Positions 19,855 through 32,490 of a stretch of 64,000 bases of DNA are shown in pieces. This DNA comes from Dichetophora obliterata. Its lineage: Eukaryota; Arthropoda; Insecta; Diptera; Sciomyzidae. The DNA is taken from positions 44,565,193-44,629,192 of the forward strand of contig OY986439.1 of assembly GCA_963920525.1 (NCBI GenBank), in the 5' to 3' direction. The notes under the pieces are model-generated. The model was not told the origin of the DNA, did no database searches, and saw only the letters and a program-made list of their open reading frames with translations. Within the stretch, counting starts at the first letter, position 1. The number at the start of each line of letters is the position of its first letter. The translations under genes were made by a program, and so were the position numbers.

Positions 19855-20840
19855 TGTATTTGTATTTATTTATTTCATAAATGGAATAATTTTCTTACTG
19901 ATTACACAATTAATATATTGAAAATTAAGTAAGATAAGAATTAGATAACACATAAATAATAACAGTATATTTAAGATATCAGGATAGTTTTAAATGGCTT
20001 AGAGATAGAAATAATTTAACTGGTTTAGTAATTTAACTATTTTAGAGCAAGAAAAATCAATTTTAATGTTTTTAGACAACTTATTTAATTCAGTAAAGGA
20101 TCGATTGATAGGAGCATTTAATGAATAATTGGTTCTTAACAATCCAACATAAAATAAATCAAAGATTTTTTTTTTGAGACTGAACCAACGTTCAGGGGAT
20201 GCCTCCTATAAATGCGTAAGCATTGTGTTGATTCGGAAGACGGGTGATAGTTAGTTGGAGGGTGGATAGAAGGAGTAGTGTCGGTGAATGTTTGTTTTAA
20301 ATTTGCACAGCTCAAAACTGCCGGGAACACTTGAACTCTTCCCATGGTAATACGTATACAGAAGGCTTAGGCAACCAACATTGCGTCGATGCCCAAGAGA
20401 GTTGAGACGGGATGAAATACTTTCGTCTCCTATCAAATATATCGCAGCACTTTGAATTCGATCCAGAAGCTCCAAATAAGATCTTGAAGCCCCTGCCCAA
20501 ATGTGCGAATTGTACTCCATTTTCGGTCTAATATATGAGGTGCAGATCATGCGAAGATCAGCTGAGGTGAAATATTTTTTGCACCGTCGGTAAATATTTT
20601 CGACACATCGGAAATATGATCATTCCAACGAAGATCAGATTTGATCGATATGCCCAGAACGTCACGGCTAATTCCACAAGATCCACACCATTCATATTAA
20701 GGGATGCTAAGGGGCAATTCATCCGCGCTTGTGGGTTAACAGGCAGCACTGAGTCTTTCTTGCATTGAACTCTACTCTATTAGTAAGACCCCACTCGGAG
20801 ATTTTTTGTAGCTTTTTTATCTGAGGCTTCTAACAGGAAT
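19855..20840 (-). pseudogene. 5'-truncated non-LTR retrotransposon (Jockey-type), RT thumb and 3' end
   Basis: On the minus strand, shifting between frames, this reads LQKISEWGLTNRVEFNARKT, then DVLGISIKSDLRWNDHIS, then the long frame 20550-20251 with SYIRPKMEYNSHIWAGAS and LLDRIQSAA. This is the region just downstream of the RT active site in Jockey/CR1-type elements. The catalytic core and everything before it are missing, as expected for 5'-truncated copies. The 3' end is marked by a tail of (AAATA)n and (AAATAC)n on the minus strand, seen as TATTTGTATTTGTATTTA at 19856-19880. Confidence 0.8.
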
Positions 20841-22686
20841 AATAAAATTTAATATCGCTAAAAGGCGTGGACAGTCAATTACACCAGTTATTGCGTCGAA
20901 AATACACAGAAGCGCTAGTAAAGTTCTTCTAACAGAGAATGGCATAAAATGTCAGGGTTACGCAGACGACATCACCTTAATAGCGAGAGGGAAGTTCGAG
21001 GATACACTCTGTAACCTCTTACAGAGAGGACTGTCAGTAACAAAGGAGTGGTGCAACACAGTGGGATTAAGTATCAACCCAGCGAAAACCACCATAGTAC
21101 CTTTTACTAACAAAAGAAGCCTGCCAAACCTCCGAACAATGAGAATGGATGGCACTGAAATTCCCTTCAAAGGAGAAATAAAGTATCTGGGACTTACACA
21201 AGATTCAAAGCTTCTCTGGAGAAGACATGCAGAGGTAGCTATAAACAAAGCAACGCGCGCACTCATGGTATGTAGGAGCCTGGCGGGGAAAAGCTGGGGT
21301 TGTAACCCAACAATTCTCAGCTGGATGTATACCATGATGGTGAGACCCATCCTCACCTATGGTGCAATAGCATGGGCTGAGAGAACCAACCTAACCACAA
21401 TGAGGAATATGCTAACAAAGGTGCAGAGACTGGCCTGTGTATGCATCACAGGGGCCATGAGGACATGCCCTACAGCAGCACTAGAAGTAATTCTGGACCT
21501 AACACCCTTACACCTTGTCATAGAGGGAATAGCCAAGCGAACTCTGTTGTGCATTGCAAAAGAGGGGACAGGTTTAGGTAAAACTATCAGCAGTAGAGAG
21601 AAGGAGGATATTGCAAAGCACACTCCCTACATCGATCTACCAAGAGACGATATAGTAAAAAGGTATAACTTCGAAAAACACTTCGGAATTAAGCTTAGTA
21701 CCAAGAAAGAGTGGGACAGCGAGATGATATCGGAAGTCAAGAAACCACACAGTATAGCATGGTATACAGATGGGTTGGCAGATATTGGAAGGTATAGGCG
21801 CAGGGGTGTACGGACCAAGAACCAAGCACTTTGAACCTATGGGGACAACACCCAGTATCTTCCAAGCGGAAATCCTAGCAATACAGCTGTGTGCACAATT
21901 CAATCTGGACCGTAAATACAAAGGTCAGGATATAGTTGTGATGTCAGACAGCCAAGCAGCAATCAAAGCATTAGTTTCCTGTGAGATATCATCGAGAATA
22001 ACATGGGAATGCCTAACAAAACTCAACGAACTAGGCAAGAATAACACTGTTACTATACTTTGGGTCCCAGGACACAAAGGAATGCAGGGTAACGAAGATG
22101 CCGATGGTCTAGCGCGACAGGGTGTAGCCACAAAATTTATAGGACCAGAACCATTCTGCGGATTGGGCACACATTCTATAAAAGAAGAACTAAGAAGGGA
22201 GGAGAGGCATAAACGTTCAAACCTCTGGAAAAGCCTCCCAAAGCTAAGACAATCCAAATTGCTCCTCAGAGATTTTAACACTCGAAGAGCAAAATTGTGC
22301 ATAAGCTTAGGCAAACCGAATCTCAGGATTCTAACGGGGTTCCTTACAGGACACTGTAAACTCAAATACCACCTGATGAAATTGGGCATAGAGGCCAACA
22401 GTAACTGCCGTTTCTGTAAAGAAGCAGAGGAGACTCCAATACACTTACTTACAAACTGCGACGCGGTGGCTCGCAGACGTAAACTAGCACTGGGGAACTA
22501 TGAGCTGAGTCTAGATCAGGTTTCATCCCTTGAACCTAAGAATATTCTCAAATTCATTAGAGAAATAGGGCTGGATGAAATTCTGTAATCCGCAAACCCA
22601 GCGTAGCTTTGAGAAGGAGGTACAATAGATCTGATTTAGGTCGCAGTACGCATCTCCACCACACAACATTAACATTAAAATTCTTC
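20841..22686 (+). pseudogene. 5'-truncated I/LOA-type retrotransposon with RNase H
   Basis: The plus-strand frame starts just before the RT active site (QGYADD, codons 20959-20970), continues through the RT thumb (INPAKTTIVPF, IKYLGLTQDSKLLW) and reaches an RNase H domain. WYTDG ends the first frame (stop near 21834), and GIGAGVYG continues in the next frame (21770-22588), so one small indel lies near 21775-21800. The RNase H residues are present: D in YTDG, E in FQAEI, D in SDSQAAIKAL and WVPGHKGMQGNEDAD. The C-terminus has CRFCKEAEETPIHLLTNC, a zinc-like motif common after RNase H in these elements. The 3' UTR has TACAATAGATCTGATTTAGG. The N-terminal endonuclease and most of RT are missing. 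Confidence 0.85.
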
Positions 22687-24737
22687 TACTTTGCAAAATT
22701 TTTAGATAAATAAGTAGACAACGATAATGGAGGAATAGGATCACTTAAATTTAAACCCCGTAGAGCATAGCGAGTGAAAGATTTATATGCGCCGCATAGA
22801 AAGGGTTCCAAATTAATGAGGCATATTCTAGTTTAGATCTAACGAAAGATGAGTATAGCGTTTTATGCGTATATGGGTCAGAAAAAGCAGAAATATTTCT
22901 TCGAACAAACGCCATCATAGCGTATGCTTTAGAAATAATGAAGGCAAAATGACTTGTAAAGGTAAATTTAGGATCAAAAATTACACCTAAGTCAGACATT
23001 TTATCCACTGTAGTTAAGACACTAGTATCAATAGAATATGACATATTGATGATAAACTTAAAGAGAAAGTTTACGTTTGAAAAGCAGGAACTAATATCAT
23101 TTATGAATAAAATTAAAATTAAGGGTCCCAGAACGCTGCCTTGGTGAACACCAGATGAGGCAATGAATTTGGCAGATTTCACATTATCAATCACTACAAA
23201 GTAAGTTCTATCGGTTAAATAAGACCGTAACCACTGTAAGAGGACAGTGTGAAAACCCAATTTAGCAAGTTTTAATACCAGTATATTGTGTGATACTTTA
23301 TCAAATGCTATCGAAAATCTGTGTAAATTGTATTCACTTGATAGCCGCTTTTAAAAGCAAAAATACAATCTTCAGAGAAAACCGCTTAATTTGATAAAAT
23401 AGAACGACCTGCGAAAAAATCGTGTGGATTAGGACAAATTAAACGCTTTACTCGAAAAAAAAACTTGTCTTTAATGATGCTCTCAAATAGTTTCGAAATG
23501 GTTGATAGCTTCGAGATTGGCCTATAGTTGGAAATATCGTTCTTATTACCACTTTTAAAAATAGAGGTTAGAAAAGCAATCTTCCAGTCGTCAATAAAAA
23601 CACCTGAAACTAGAGATTTATTTAATATAGTCTTAATAGGTTTAACTAATGCTGAACATTTTTCTAGCAAGAATGCAGATATATCATCAGTATCAGTCAT
23701 CATTGACGGGTTTTAAACTAGAAAGATGATAATATTAGGGACCCGAAGACAAGGGAGGACTGAATATTATTAAGAAATTCATCGTTTGAAGTAGAATTAT
23801 TACTAATAGATTCAAAATTGGATTCAAAATTTTCGGCAACTTTAGGGTTAGATTTAATTTTAGATTCAAAACTCAAAATATATTGATTGTACAGATATTT
23901 ATTTAGAAAATTAAATTCCCTCACATAATGCTGATGCCTTTCAAAAAATATTAAGCTATTACTTGCTCTAAATTCCTTGAAGAACTTGTTTGTTAAATTT
24001 TTAAATTTTTAAGACCCTAATTAAACTAACATTAAGAAGCTTATAAGATTTAGTAAGAATATTTGGATGGTTAATATTGCAAATTTCAATTACTTTAGCC
24101 ATAAATTGAGTAAAACATGAAGAGACATCAGCTCCGTTAATCAAAGAAAACCAGTCTACATTTTCAAAAAGGTTATTTAAAAGATTAAAAATCAGCTAAT
24201 TTATAGTTAAATGATACAACTTCATTGATACAACTTCACCAACGGTGGTGCATATCGGAAGCTGAAAATAGAAAAGGATTTTCAAAGAGCGTAAAACTCA
24301 TGTTATTGTTTATAAAGGTCAAGTCCAATATTCTATTAAGCCTATTAGCGATGATATTAATTTGAAGCATATCAAGACTTAAAAAATATTAACTAAGTAA
24401 ATTTCGCTAGTGCTATAAGCATTAGATGAAATGAGAATATTTTTATCCCACATATAAGACCAACATAGCTTGTTTAACTTGAAATAGCCTAACACACATA
24501 AGTTAGTATTTTCATAATTAGATGGCAGAGTAATGATGTTATCCGTGTGATCCTTATACAAACTATCAGCACTATTCGGCAGAATGTACGATACGCAAAT
24601 CAATAACTCTCCAGATAATGCATGAATTTTCACAGATAACTGATCCAGAAGAGAATCAGTATTATTTAGCAATTCAAGAGATGCACAAAAGTTACGCTTT
24701 ACGGCAATCAACACACCACCACCACCATTCATATCAA
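22687..24737 (-). pseudogene. Non-LTR retrotransposon (Jockey/CR1-like), decayed, ends missing
   Basis: Pieces in order on the minus strand: endonuclease fragment 24732-24379 (GGGGVLIAVKRNF, then VLGYFKLNKLCW where a GDFN motif is expected); linker 23924-23718; RT start 23703-23386 (LVSGVFIDDWKIAF, NYRPISKLSTISKLFE); RT core and thumb 23260-22751 (SGVHQGSVLGPL, FINDI, DLGVIFDPKFTF); then RYALRGLNLSDPIPPL ending near 22687. The active-site DD block is not recognisable. The GDFN Asp has become YF. It is related to, but not the same copy as, the element at 28349. Its 5' side ends exactly where the foldback at 24738 starts. Confidence 0.8.
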
Positions 24738-26198
24738 CATGTTAAAAATAGCTTCAAATGACATCTCAAATGCACTTACTGAAAGTTTTGTCCCAAAATA
24801 TTAACCCTTAGGCACTGCTAGCCTCCAATTTTCGAAAATTTTGGCCACATAAATGCAATTATTTTCAAAAATATATCAATAGAGAATATGATGATCGATG
24901 GGACTATTTTTAGATTTGTCCAATCGATTTTCTATTAATATTCAAGCAAAAACACTAAATTGACAATAAAAAATCATGAATTTTCACGTTCAATGCTTGA
25001 CAGTAAGTGATTTAATTATTTTTTTTACCAATCAAATAGCCATCTATGTGCCCATCAAAAGAGATGATTACCATAAAACCTTGTAATTCTGAATATTTTC
25101 TTTTTCAAGATATGATCTAAATTATGAAAAGAAAATATGTATAAAAAAAACTTATTCGCCAATTTCACATTGAAGTGTAATATCAGTTGCACTGACCATC
25201 TCTGATTTGGCCCAAATTTTGTTCTTAGATTGGTTTAGTGTTTAGTAAACCAAATCCGGAGTTTGAGATTTTTAGAATTTTTTTCGCGGACCCATAGCCA
25301 TACAATTGCCAAAATAGGGTCAGTTTTGAGACAATGTAGCTCAGTCAATGTAAATGCGATTTTCGTAAAAAGGGTATCATTGCAAAGATTATTTAATTAT
25401 TTTTCAGGGAAAAATATTAAACTCTTAAAAAAACCCAGTCTTAATTTCAAAGTTTAATACCATGCCAGCAACAGGCACTATAATTTCTTTCATTATCATT
25501 ATTTTAATTTCTTATAAGTTCTATTACCTTTCCAATGATATAAAATGAGGGGTGCTCTTGAAGGGTTCAGAAGTTATGGCGTAAAACGTTAAGTGTTAAT
25601 GAATTTTCCATACAAATTTAACTAGCGTTATATTTAAAATTGAACAATTTGAAAGTTGAACAAATTCAAAAGCTTTGAAACTGTCTGTCCCAATCTAATG
25701 TAATAATGAAGGTTCTGTAGTACTGCTTTGTACCAATCAGACGCAATACTACCTTTTTCAACTTTTTTTCCAGCATTTTGATCGTATCTTGAAAAAAAAA
25801 CTTCATAATTGCTAGGTTTTTGTGATTATAATTTTTTTATAGGCCTAAATTCTTGTTTATTTGGATTGCTCGAAAGAATTTCAACCTGTCAAGCATTGAA
25901 TGTGAAAATTCATAGTTTTTTGTCTATTTTGTGCTTTTGCTTGAATTTTAATAGAAACCTTGATCGGACAAAAACAAAAATAGTTCCATCGTATTCAGCG
26001 ACCTCGAAAACATAACGTTAAATCATGCCATAAACCATCAATCATCATATTTTATATTGATATATTTTTGAAAAATAACTTTATTTATGTGAACAAAATT
26101 TTTAAAGATTGGAGACCAGTAGTGCCTAAAGGTTAATATTTGGGGACAAAATTTCAGCAAGTGCTTTTGAGATGTCATTGAAGATATTTTTCAACATG
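24738..26198. mobile_element. Foldback-type element with long inverted arms, about 1.46 kb
   Basis: The left arm starting at 24738 (CATGTTAAAAATAGCTTCAA) is matched in inverse by the right arm ending at 26198. Pairing runs for about 300 bp with blocks such as ATGACATCTCAAA, ATATATCAATA and TTCACRTTCAATGCTTGACAG, then continues more weakly (TTTTTCAAGATAYGATC) for about 100 bp more. The loop, roughly 25150-25790, has no recognisable gene; the open frames at 25263 and 25809 are not protein-like. The target duplication is unclear. Confidence 0.7.
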
Positions 26199-26256
26199 CC
26201 TCAAAAAAACAAAAACCCATAAATTTTTTTGGGTAGGTCTAATATATAGTCATATA

Positions 26257-26801
26257 AAGGGTCCACCATCTAACGTTTTTTTTTCAACTAGTGCTTATTT
26301 CGTGAATGGTAACTTTTAGCTCATGTTTGATTTGACAGATAATTAGTTTTATCCTTCCGCTGAACGAATATGGTTGTGTATATGCTTGAACAATGCTGGG
26401 AAATATTGCGAACTTACTTTGAAAATCATGGTAATGTTGCAGATTGTGTGCGAAAATTGCGTATGGATTTTGGAAGAAGAGAAGCACCGTCAGCTCCGTA
26501 TGTTCGTTATCTTGTGAAAAAAGTGAAAGAAACTGGCATCCTCATCGATAAACCAAAGCGTGAAAAGCCAAAAACAGTGCGTACACCCGAGAATATTGCT
26601 ACTGTGGCAGAAAAAGGGCGTGAAGCGCCATCAAAATCAATTTACCGTTGTTCTCAACAATTGAACATTTCGGAGACATCATTGAGACGAATTTTGCATA
26701 AAAACCTTGGTATAACGCCATACAAAGTCCAATTGTTTCATGAGCTGAAGCCAACTGACCACCCAATGCATTTAAAAAAAAAAGTTATTTGGCGGACCCT
26801 T
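26257..26801 (+). mobile_element. Internally deleted mariner/Tc1-type element, TA flanks
   Basis: The ends are AAGGGTCCACCATCTAAC on the left and, inverted on the right, AAGGGTCCGCCAAATAAC, both followed by a run of T. TA flanks both sides (26255-26256, 26802-26803) within a TATATA-rich target. It keeps the 5' part of a transposase gene joined directly to the right terminal repeat, the classic form of a non-autonomous deletion derivative. Confidence 0.8.
26370..26793 (+). pseudogene. mariner/Tc1-type transposase, N-terminal half only
   Basis: About 140 residues make up the paired-type DNA-binding half: a first helix-turn-helix (EILRTYFENHGNVADCVRKL), RYLVKKVKETGILIDK, then a second one (SLRRILHKNLGITPYKVQL) and HELKPTDHP. 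The catalytic DDE/D domain is gone: the frame runs from KPTDHPMHLKK straight into the right terminal repeat. The DNA-binding part is open throughout, so the deletion is probably young. A truncated product could bind element ends and compete with full transposase; that is inference. Confidence 0.75.
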
Positions 26802-26803
26802 TA

Positions 26804-28348
26804 TATATATATATAAATTTCACTCCTATCTTGATACAAACTGTGTCAAATTTGTATAAATATAATATCTAAGTTTCATCCCCAAAGTGTAGGAAGGACC
26901 TTATGTTAAGCGGTCTTAGTCCACTTCCGCTTTATTTTTTTTAATTGCTCAAACTTTCTATAAAAACCTGCAGATCAAAAAACTGCTTCATTACTACAAC
27001 AAGGCACTATCCCCAATGATGTTATATATTTTTTTTTAAAATTTTTGTGTGTTTTTCTCTATTAAGCCTCTTTTTTTCATAACCAATACAAAATACCATA
27101 ACTATGAGTACCTTCATCTACACTATATCACTATATAACTGCAGTATAAAATATTAAATTTTATGACGCCACAAAACTAAGTAGCCATCAACTAAACACT
27201 GACTTAACAGATTGCAATTGAGGTAGGTGCTCCTTATTTGGGGTAGCCTGACGGCGTTGAAAGTTAATAAAAGTGAAAATTAATGCGCACAAGAAAAGCT
27301 GCAGCTACGTGAATAAAAGCAACAGAAACGAAAAAATAAAAATATATCAGCAACAAGTGTTGATTTGCTTAGCTGAGTTTACGTTTGTGTAAATGTGTAT
27401 GCGTGAGTGTTTGTGCTAGTGACTGTTGTCTGTGGCAGGAAGAAAATATTTATGGTGATGACACTTAAGAGTATATTCTAGCAAAAAAAAAAACAACTAT
27501 AATAACAAAAAAAAAAACAAATATGCTTAACTTGCGTTGTTATTTTTGGTTTTCTTTTTCGTCTTTTTTTATATTTATGCTATTATATTTATTCTGTCCT
27601 TCAGGTATTTTCCGTAAGCTTATGCGAATATAAGTTTGTTTATAGTATATGCATGCTTTTGTATCACTATGTGTGTGTATGTGTGGCATAAAGAACTTGT
27701 CCGTTGGTGGCCACTTAAAGAGGTGCTTGTTGCTGAATTAAATTTGTGGTTGCTTTACTGATGAAATAAATTGTCTAGCTCTGAGTTTCTTTTCTATACA
27801 TTGTGTATCTGTGTTGGTATTGTTGCTTGTATGGTTTAAGTTGATTGTATTTTTTGTGGTTTTGGCGGGAATGGATCATATTTATTTATGTGTATAGCTA
27901 GTCAATTGCACGTGTCTCTGACTATTTAATCACTTGCCGTTACGAAATCACTAAAATTACTCTTAGTTGTTAACTAATAGTTTGACTCTTTCTTAATAGT
28001 TTTTTGTTCAAGATTTTCGTTACCAAAATGTTACTATAATCTTTTTACAATGTTATCAATAATTTCAGTCATCAATTATTCAAGTAATCAAGTATTTAAT
28101 GAAGACACAATTTAGCTCAATTTTTTATGTAAGTTCTTTGCCCGATGTAAATATTTAATTATGGCATACATTCTCTAAATTGTGTATCGTCGTTTACTAT
28201 TGATTTTATTAGGTTACGCTTTATGTAAAGGACGTGATTAGAAATTGAGGTTTTAATCAAGACTAAAAATAGCCAAAAAGAAGAAGTTAGAGTAGAAATG
28301 TTAAATAGAACACAACTTAAAGTGGTATTTTGAGAAAAAAAAGGTGTG
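26804..28348. other. Intergenic, no gene recognised
   Basis: AT-rich with A runs near 27485-27520 and GT-rich stretches near 27380 and 27670. Some of this looks like ordinary non-coding sequence of a host locus (intron or UTR-like), but I find no exon I can defend. Confidence 0.35.
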
Positions 28349-31300
28349 TCAATTTATTTATTTATTTATTTGTTAACGTCTATGGATAATATCCTTACGG
28401 ACTAAGCAAACCTAATTTAATAAGTAATAAAAATAAAGATTAAAACTAGTTTCTATTTAACAACAGTGTAATAGTGGTTTTAAAAGCAACTTTGGGCATA
28501 GAAAAATCGAGTAAGTTATTATTATAGATACTGTTTAAAGCTATAAGAGCTCTATTAATTGGCTCATTAGTGGCATAATTAGTTCTATGACAGCTAATGT
28601 AAAAATAATTCGAGCTCCGTAACGACTTTTGCGGAATATTAAACGATATTAATTTAAGTAAGTTTTCACAATTAACATTTCCATTAAGCAGATCATAAAT
28701 AAACATGATACTATGCAGTAGTCTTCTATCTTCGAGAGATGATAGAACAATAAGCAACCGACGTGTCCTATATGAGGGAAGAGGTTCAGGAAAAATAAAA
28801 GAGCGCAAAGCAAATTTTAAGAATCTTTTTTGAAATTTTTCCAGTCTAGCAATATGTATCGATTAAAAAGGACTCCAAATAAATGAGGCGTATTCAAGGC
28901 TAGATCTAACAAGGGAAGTATATAAAGTTTTTAGTGTGTAAGGGTCAACAAACCCAACACTGTTACGCCTAAGAAACGCTAAAAGTGAATATGCTTTGAG
29001 GATAATTCTATTTAAAGTTAAGCTAGCTAAAAGTTAAGCTAGAATCAAAAATTACACCAAGGTCACAAATTTCTGATAATCTGGCTAACTTAGTGTTATC
29101 AAAATTATAATAAAAAATAGTTGGTGAGTGGAGCTTGTAATAAGAGACAACATAACATTTTCCGAGGTTAAGAGATAATTTGTTTTGTTTAAACCAGGAA
29201 AAGACATTATCAAGATCAGACTGGAGACGAGAAGCGTAGTAATCACTTTTAACTTTAAGGAAAACCGTAAGATCATCAAAACCGTAAAAATCGAGCATTA
29301 GGAAAGCATTTAGAAACATCATTAATGAAGATAACAAAAAGTAATGGTCCAAGGATGCTACCTTGTGGAACCCCAGACACTGCTAATAAGAGCTTGTGGC
29401 GAAGATTTTGCATTGTCAATGACAACATAAGAAACCCTATTTGAGAGGTATGAACTCATCCAAGATAGAAAAATGGAATGAAAACCAATCTTGGCAAGCT
29501 TGAGCAATAAAATATCGTGTGACAACCTGTCAAAAGCCTTAGAGATGTCAGAGTAAATGACATCAAGTTGGTGCCGATCTTCAAAAGAAGAGATGCAGTC
29601 ATTTGTGAAGACACTCAGGTTAGTTGTAGTTGACCTGCCAGATACGAATCCATGTTGGTTTGGACAAATTGAGTTTTTTTATAGCAAAGTACATTTTATC
29701 TTTAACAATTTTTTCAAAAAGCTTTGAAACGTTAGTCAACTTTGAGATCGGTCTATAGTTTAGAACATCGTGCTTGCTGCCAGCCTTGAATATGGGTGTG
29801 ATAAGCGAAACTTTCCATTTATCAACGAATTCACCAGATTCTAATGATTTATTGAAAATTATATAAATTGGTACGGATAAAGAATGAACACATTGTTTAA
29901 GTAAATAAGCACTAAGACCATCAAGATCGCACTTAACTGAATTTTTCAGGGAGGCAATAGCTGTTTTAACGTCAGACAGGGAGACCGATAAATAGCCAAA
30001 GTTTACGAAAGAGTGAATATTATCAACAACCTGAGGGTTAACAGAAGCCAAATTTTGGTTAAAATTAGACTTAAAATAGTCAGCGAACAATTGAGCTGTT
30101 TTAGCAGCAGAGTTTGATATTTTATCCATATAAAACATTGAAGAGGGGATAGTTGATGAAATATTTTTAGATTTAATAAAGCTCCAGAAGGACTTGGCAT
30201 CCGTTTGTATACGATTTTCAATGCTAAGAATGTACTGCTTATAAAGAAATTTGTTCAAAAAATTAAATTCACGAGCGAAATGTAAATACTTTGCTTTGCA
30301 ATCGAGGTTTCCAGTTCGTCTAAATATATTGAAAGATTTATTCCTTAAATTTTTCAGTGTTTTCAACCCTCTAGTATACCAAGGAAGCTTATGTAATTTT
30401 GTCTTAAAAGGAATGTTATTTGCAAAGATATTAGATAGGTCCTTAAGAAAGATATCATAGCAACCAGAAGCATCCAAATTATCCAACAACGATTCCCAAT
30501 TAATATCAGTAATGAGCCGATTAATAGTTCCAAGATTGCAATTTTTAAAATCATAATGATGTTTTGCAGAACTAGTAACACTGAGAAATTTATAAAATTT
30601 AATATTAAAGGCAATGGCTGAGTGATGAATACTATGTTCAGAAATAGGGAAAGGAAACTCATATAAATCAAAACTAAGTGACTTATTTTTAAAAATTAAA
30701 TCGAGTAAATTATGTATCTTATTAAAAATGGTATTAATTTGTATAAGATCCAAACTGAAAAAACTATCGATGAGATGAATTTCATAAGCATGGTTAACAT
30801 TTGTTGGTAAGTATACATTGCCATCGGTTGAAAAGGCCCAATTTAATTTGCTGAGGTTAAAATCTCCAACGACGCAAAAATGTTCACATTCATCATCTGC
30901 AGATAGTGTTAATATATTGTTGACGTGTGCACTATAGATTTCATTAGAACTGGTTGGCGGGATGTATGAGGCACAAACAAAAATCTTTCCTTTAGGAAGA
31001 AGGATGGAGATGCAAACCTGGTCAATTAATCCATTCAACGTGTCAATATTGCATAGCGATGAACATAAATTTTTACGGACGATAATAACAACTCCCCCAC
31101 CTCTAGAGCAACCAGTTTGAACAGCAGAACGATCTTTGCGATAAACTTGGAAGGTAGATGGGTCAGCAATCTCCTCATCAAAAAAATCATTGGTAAGCCA
31201 GGCTTCAACTAATATCAATACATCAAAATCATTTTCAGTGTAAAAAGAGTGCGTTGTATTAAGTTTAGAGCGCATCCCAGACAAATTTTGGTAGTAGAAT

Positions 31301-31417
31301 TTAAAAGAATTTTTGACAGTATTGCCGTTTGATGGTAAATTTGGATTTGCATTTGAGGCACACTCAGTTGTAAAAACACAGTTCGTTAGTTTTGTGAAGA
31401 GGTTGAGGAGAAGTCAT
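28349..31417 (-). pseudogene. Non-LTR retrotransposon (Jockey/CR1-like), nearly full ORF2, frameshifted
   Basis: The frame 31417-29620 on the minus strand encodes the endonuclease (FYYQNLSGMRSKL, LILVEAWL, VVGDFNLSKLNW, SEHSIHH) and the start of RT (NYRPISKLTNVSKLFEKIV). The RT continues in other frames: [20 protein letters not shown] near 29370-29310, then FDDLTVF (29285-29265) where YADD is expected, and DLGVIFDSSLTF. The 3' part is 28808-28446 (LSSLEDRRLL, HRTNYATNEPINRA). The 3' tail is (AAATA)n, seen as TTTATTTATTTATTTATT at 28352-28370. At least two frameshifts exist, including one at the active site. No ORF1 is seen upstream, and the ATG nearest the start (31284) lies inside the endonuclease, so the 5' end is incomplete. 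Confidence 0.85.
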
Positions 31418-31929
31418 TTAAAGTCTGGTTGTTGTGTAGATACGCACAATTTGGAAACGAATATCAAGATAAAATAAATTCATAAAAATCACTTACTTAC
31501 GTGGCACCAATTTTCGTGTAATGATCAAGAAGTTGCAGGTTCGAATCGGAATATTTTTAAAAAATTTCGGAAAATATATCTTTTTTATATGTCAGTATTG
31601 AAGATATTTATTCAGCCAAATCAATAAAACATAACAATATTATTGGTGTAAGAAGCTTTGTTTTAAACATTTTTTTTTACTTTAATACTGAATGCACACC
31701 ACCTTAGCGATGTAATTTTTTTATATATAATAAAAATTTGGAATGGTCTGAAATATGTCCGTTGTGAGCAATCATGTGTTGCGTTGGACAGTAAACAGTT
31801 TCTAGAGCATGACTTTTATGCGAAAGTGTGCAAAAAGCTGCAATCTGGCATAAAGATAGGACAATATAGCATTTTTGCAAATTTTATGTCAATTACTATT
31901 TTTTTTTTGCTGCAAGAAATTCTGAATAT
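31418..31929. other. Intergenic, no gene recognised
   Basis: No gene. A B-box-like GCAGGTTCGAATCGG lies near 31535-31549 without a convincing A box or cloverleaf; it may be a tRNA-derived scrap. Confidence 0.3.
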
Positions 31930-32490
31930 TTGCAACTCCGTAAAATGGTCTAGTAGCAAAATATCAGTTCAGGAAAATGTTTTTTTAAAGACGTGAAATA
32001 GCTTGAGGATGAAAAATTTTCATCCCAAACTTTTGGTTATAAATGTACTTTGATGTGGAAAATCTATTACACTATGCCCAAGTCTCGTTCTATCGTCTTT
32101 GGTAGCAAAATTTGGGTAAAAGTGCACAAAATCCTGATTTTTGTATGAAATACAGAATTTCACACCTTAAAACTTGGCCTAAAACAAGAGTTTCGTCTTG
32201 TATTCAGAATATGTGATATATGGCGGCAAAATTATGACTCGTGCTTCTAGAATTGGTATCTATCATTACTCATACCGTCAAATGGTCTGCAAGTAAAATA
32301 CTCTATTTAGGAAATTTTGCTACCAAGGACGACGATAGATCGGGAATTTGAGCATAGTGTAACCAAGTTTACTTATTAAAATATACTTAAAAGAAAAAAA
32401 TTCACGATAAAACTGCTATTATTTTTTTCAATTTTAATGAAAAAACATTTTCCTAAACTGAGTTATTTACTTCTAAGCCACAGATATAAA
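31930..32490. repeat. Foldback-like inverted repeat with internal copies
   Basis: ATGGTCTAGTAGCAAAATA and CAGGAAAATGTTTTTTT (31945-31990) pair with the inverse of 32440-32490. CACTATGCCCAAGTC and the following TCTATCGTCTTTGGTAGC (32070-32107) pair with the inverse of 32320-32365. A third copy of the block (ATGGTCTGCAAGTAAAATA) lies at 32280-32300. It is non-coding; the class is unknown. Confidence 0.55.

Noticed and set aside
31509..31556. tRNA gene suggested by GCAGGTTCGAATCGG
   Set aside because: Only a B-box-like word is present; no A box or pairing stems could be found.
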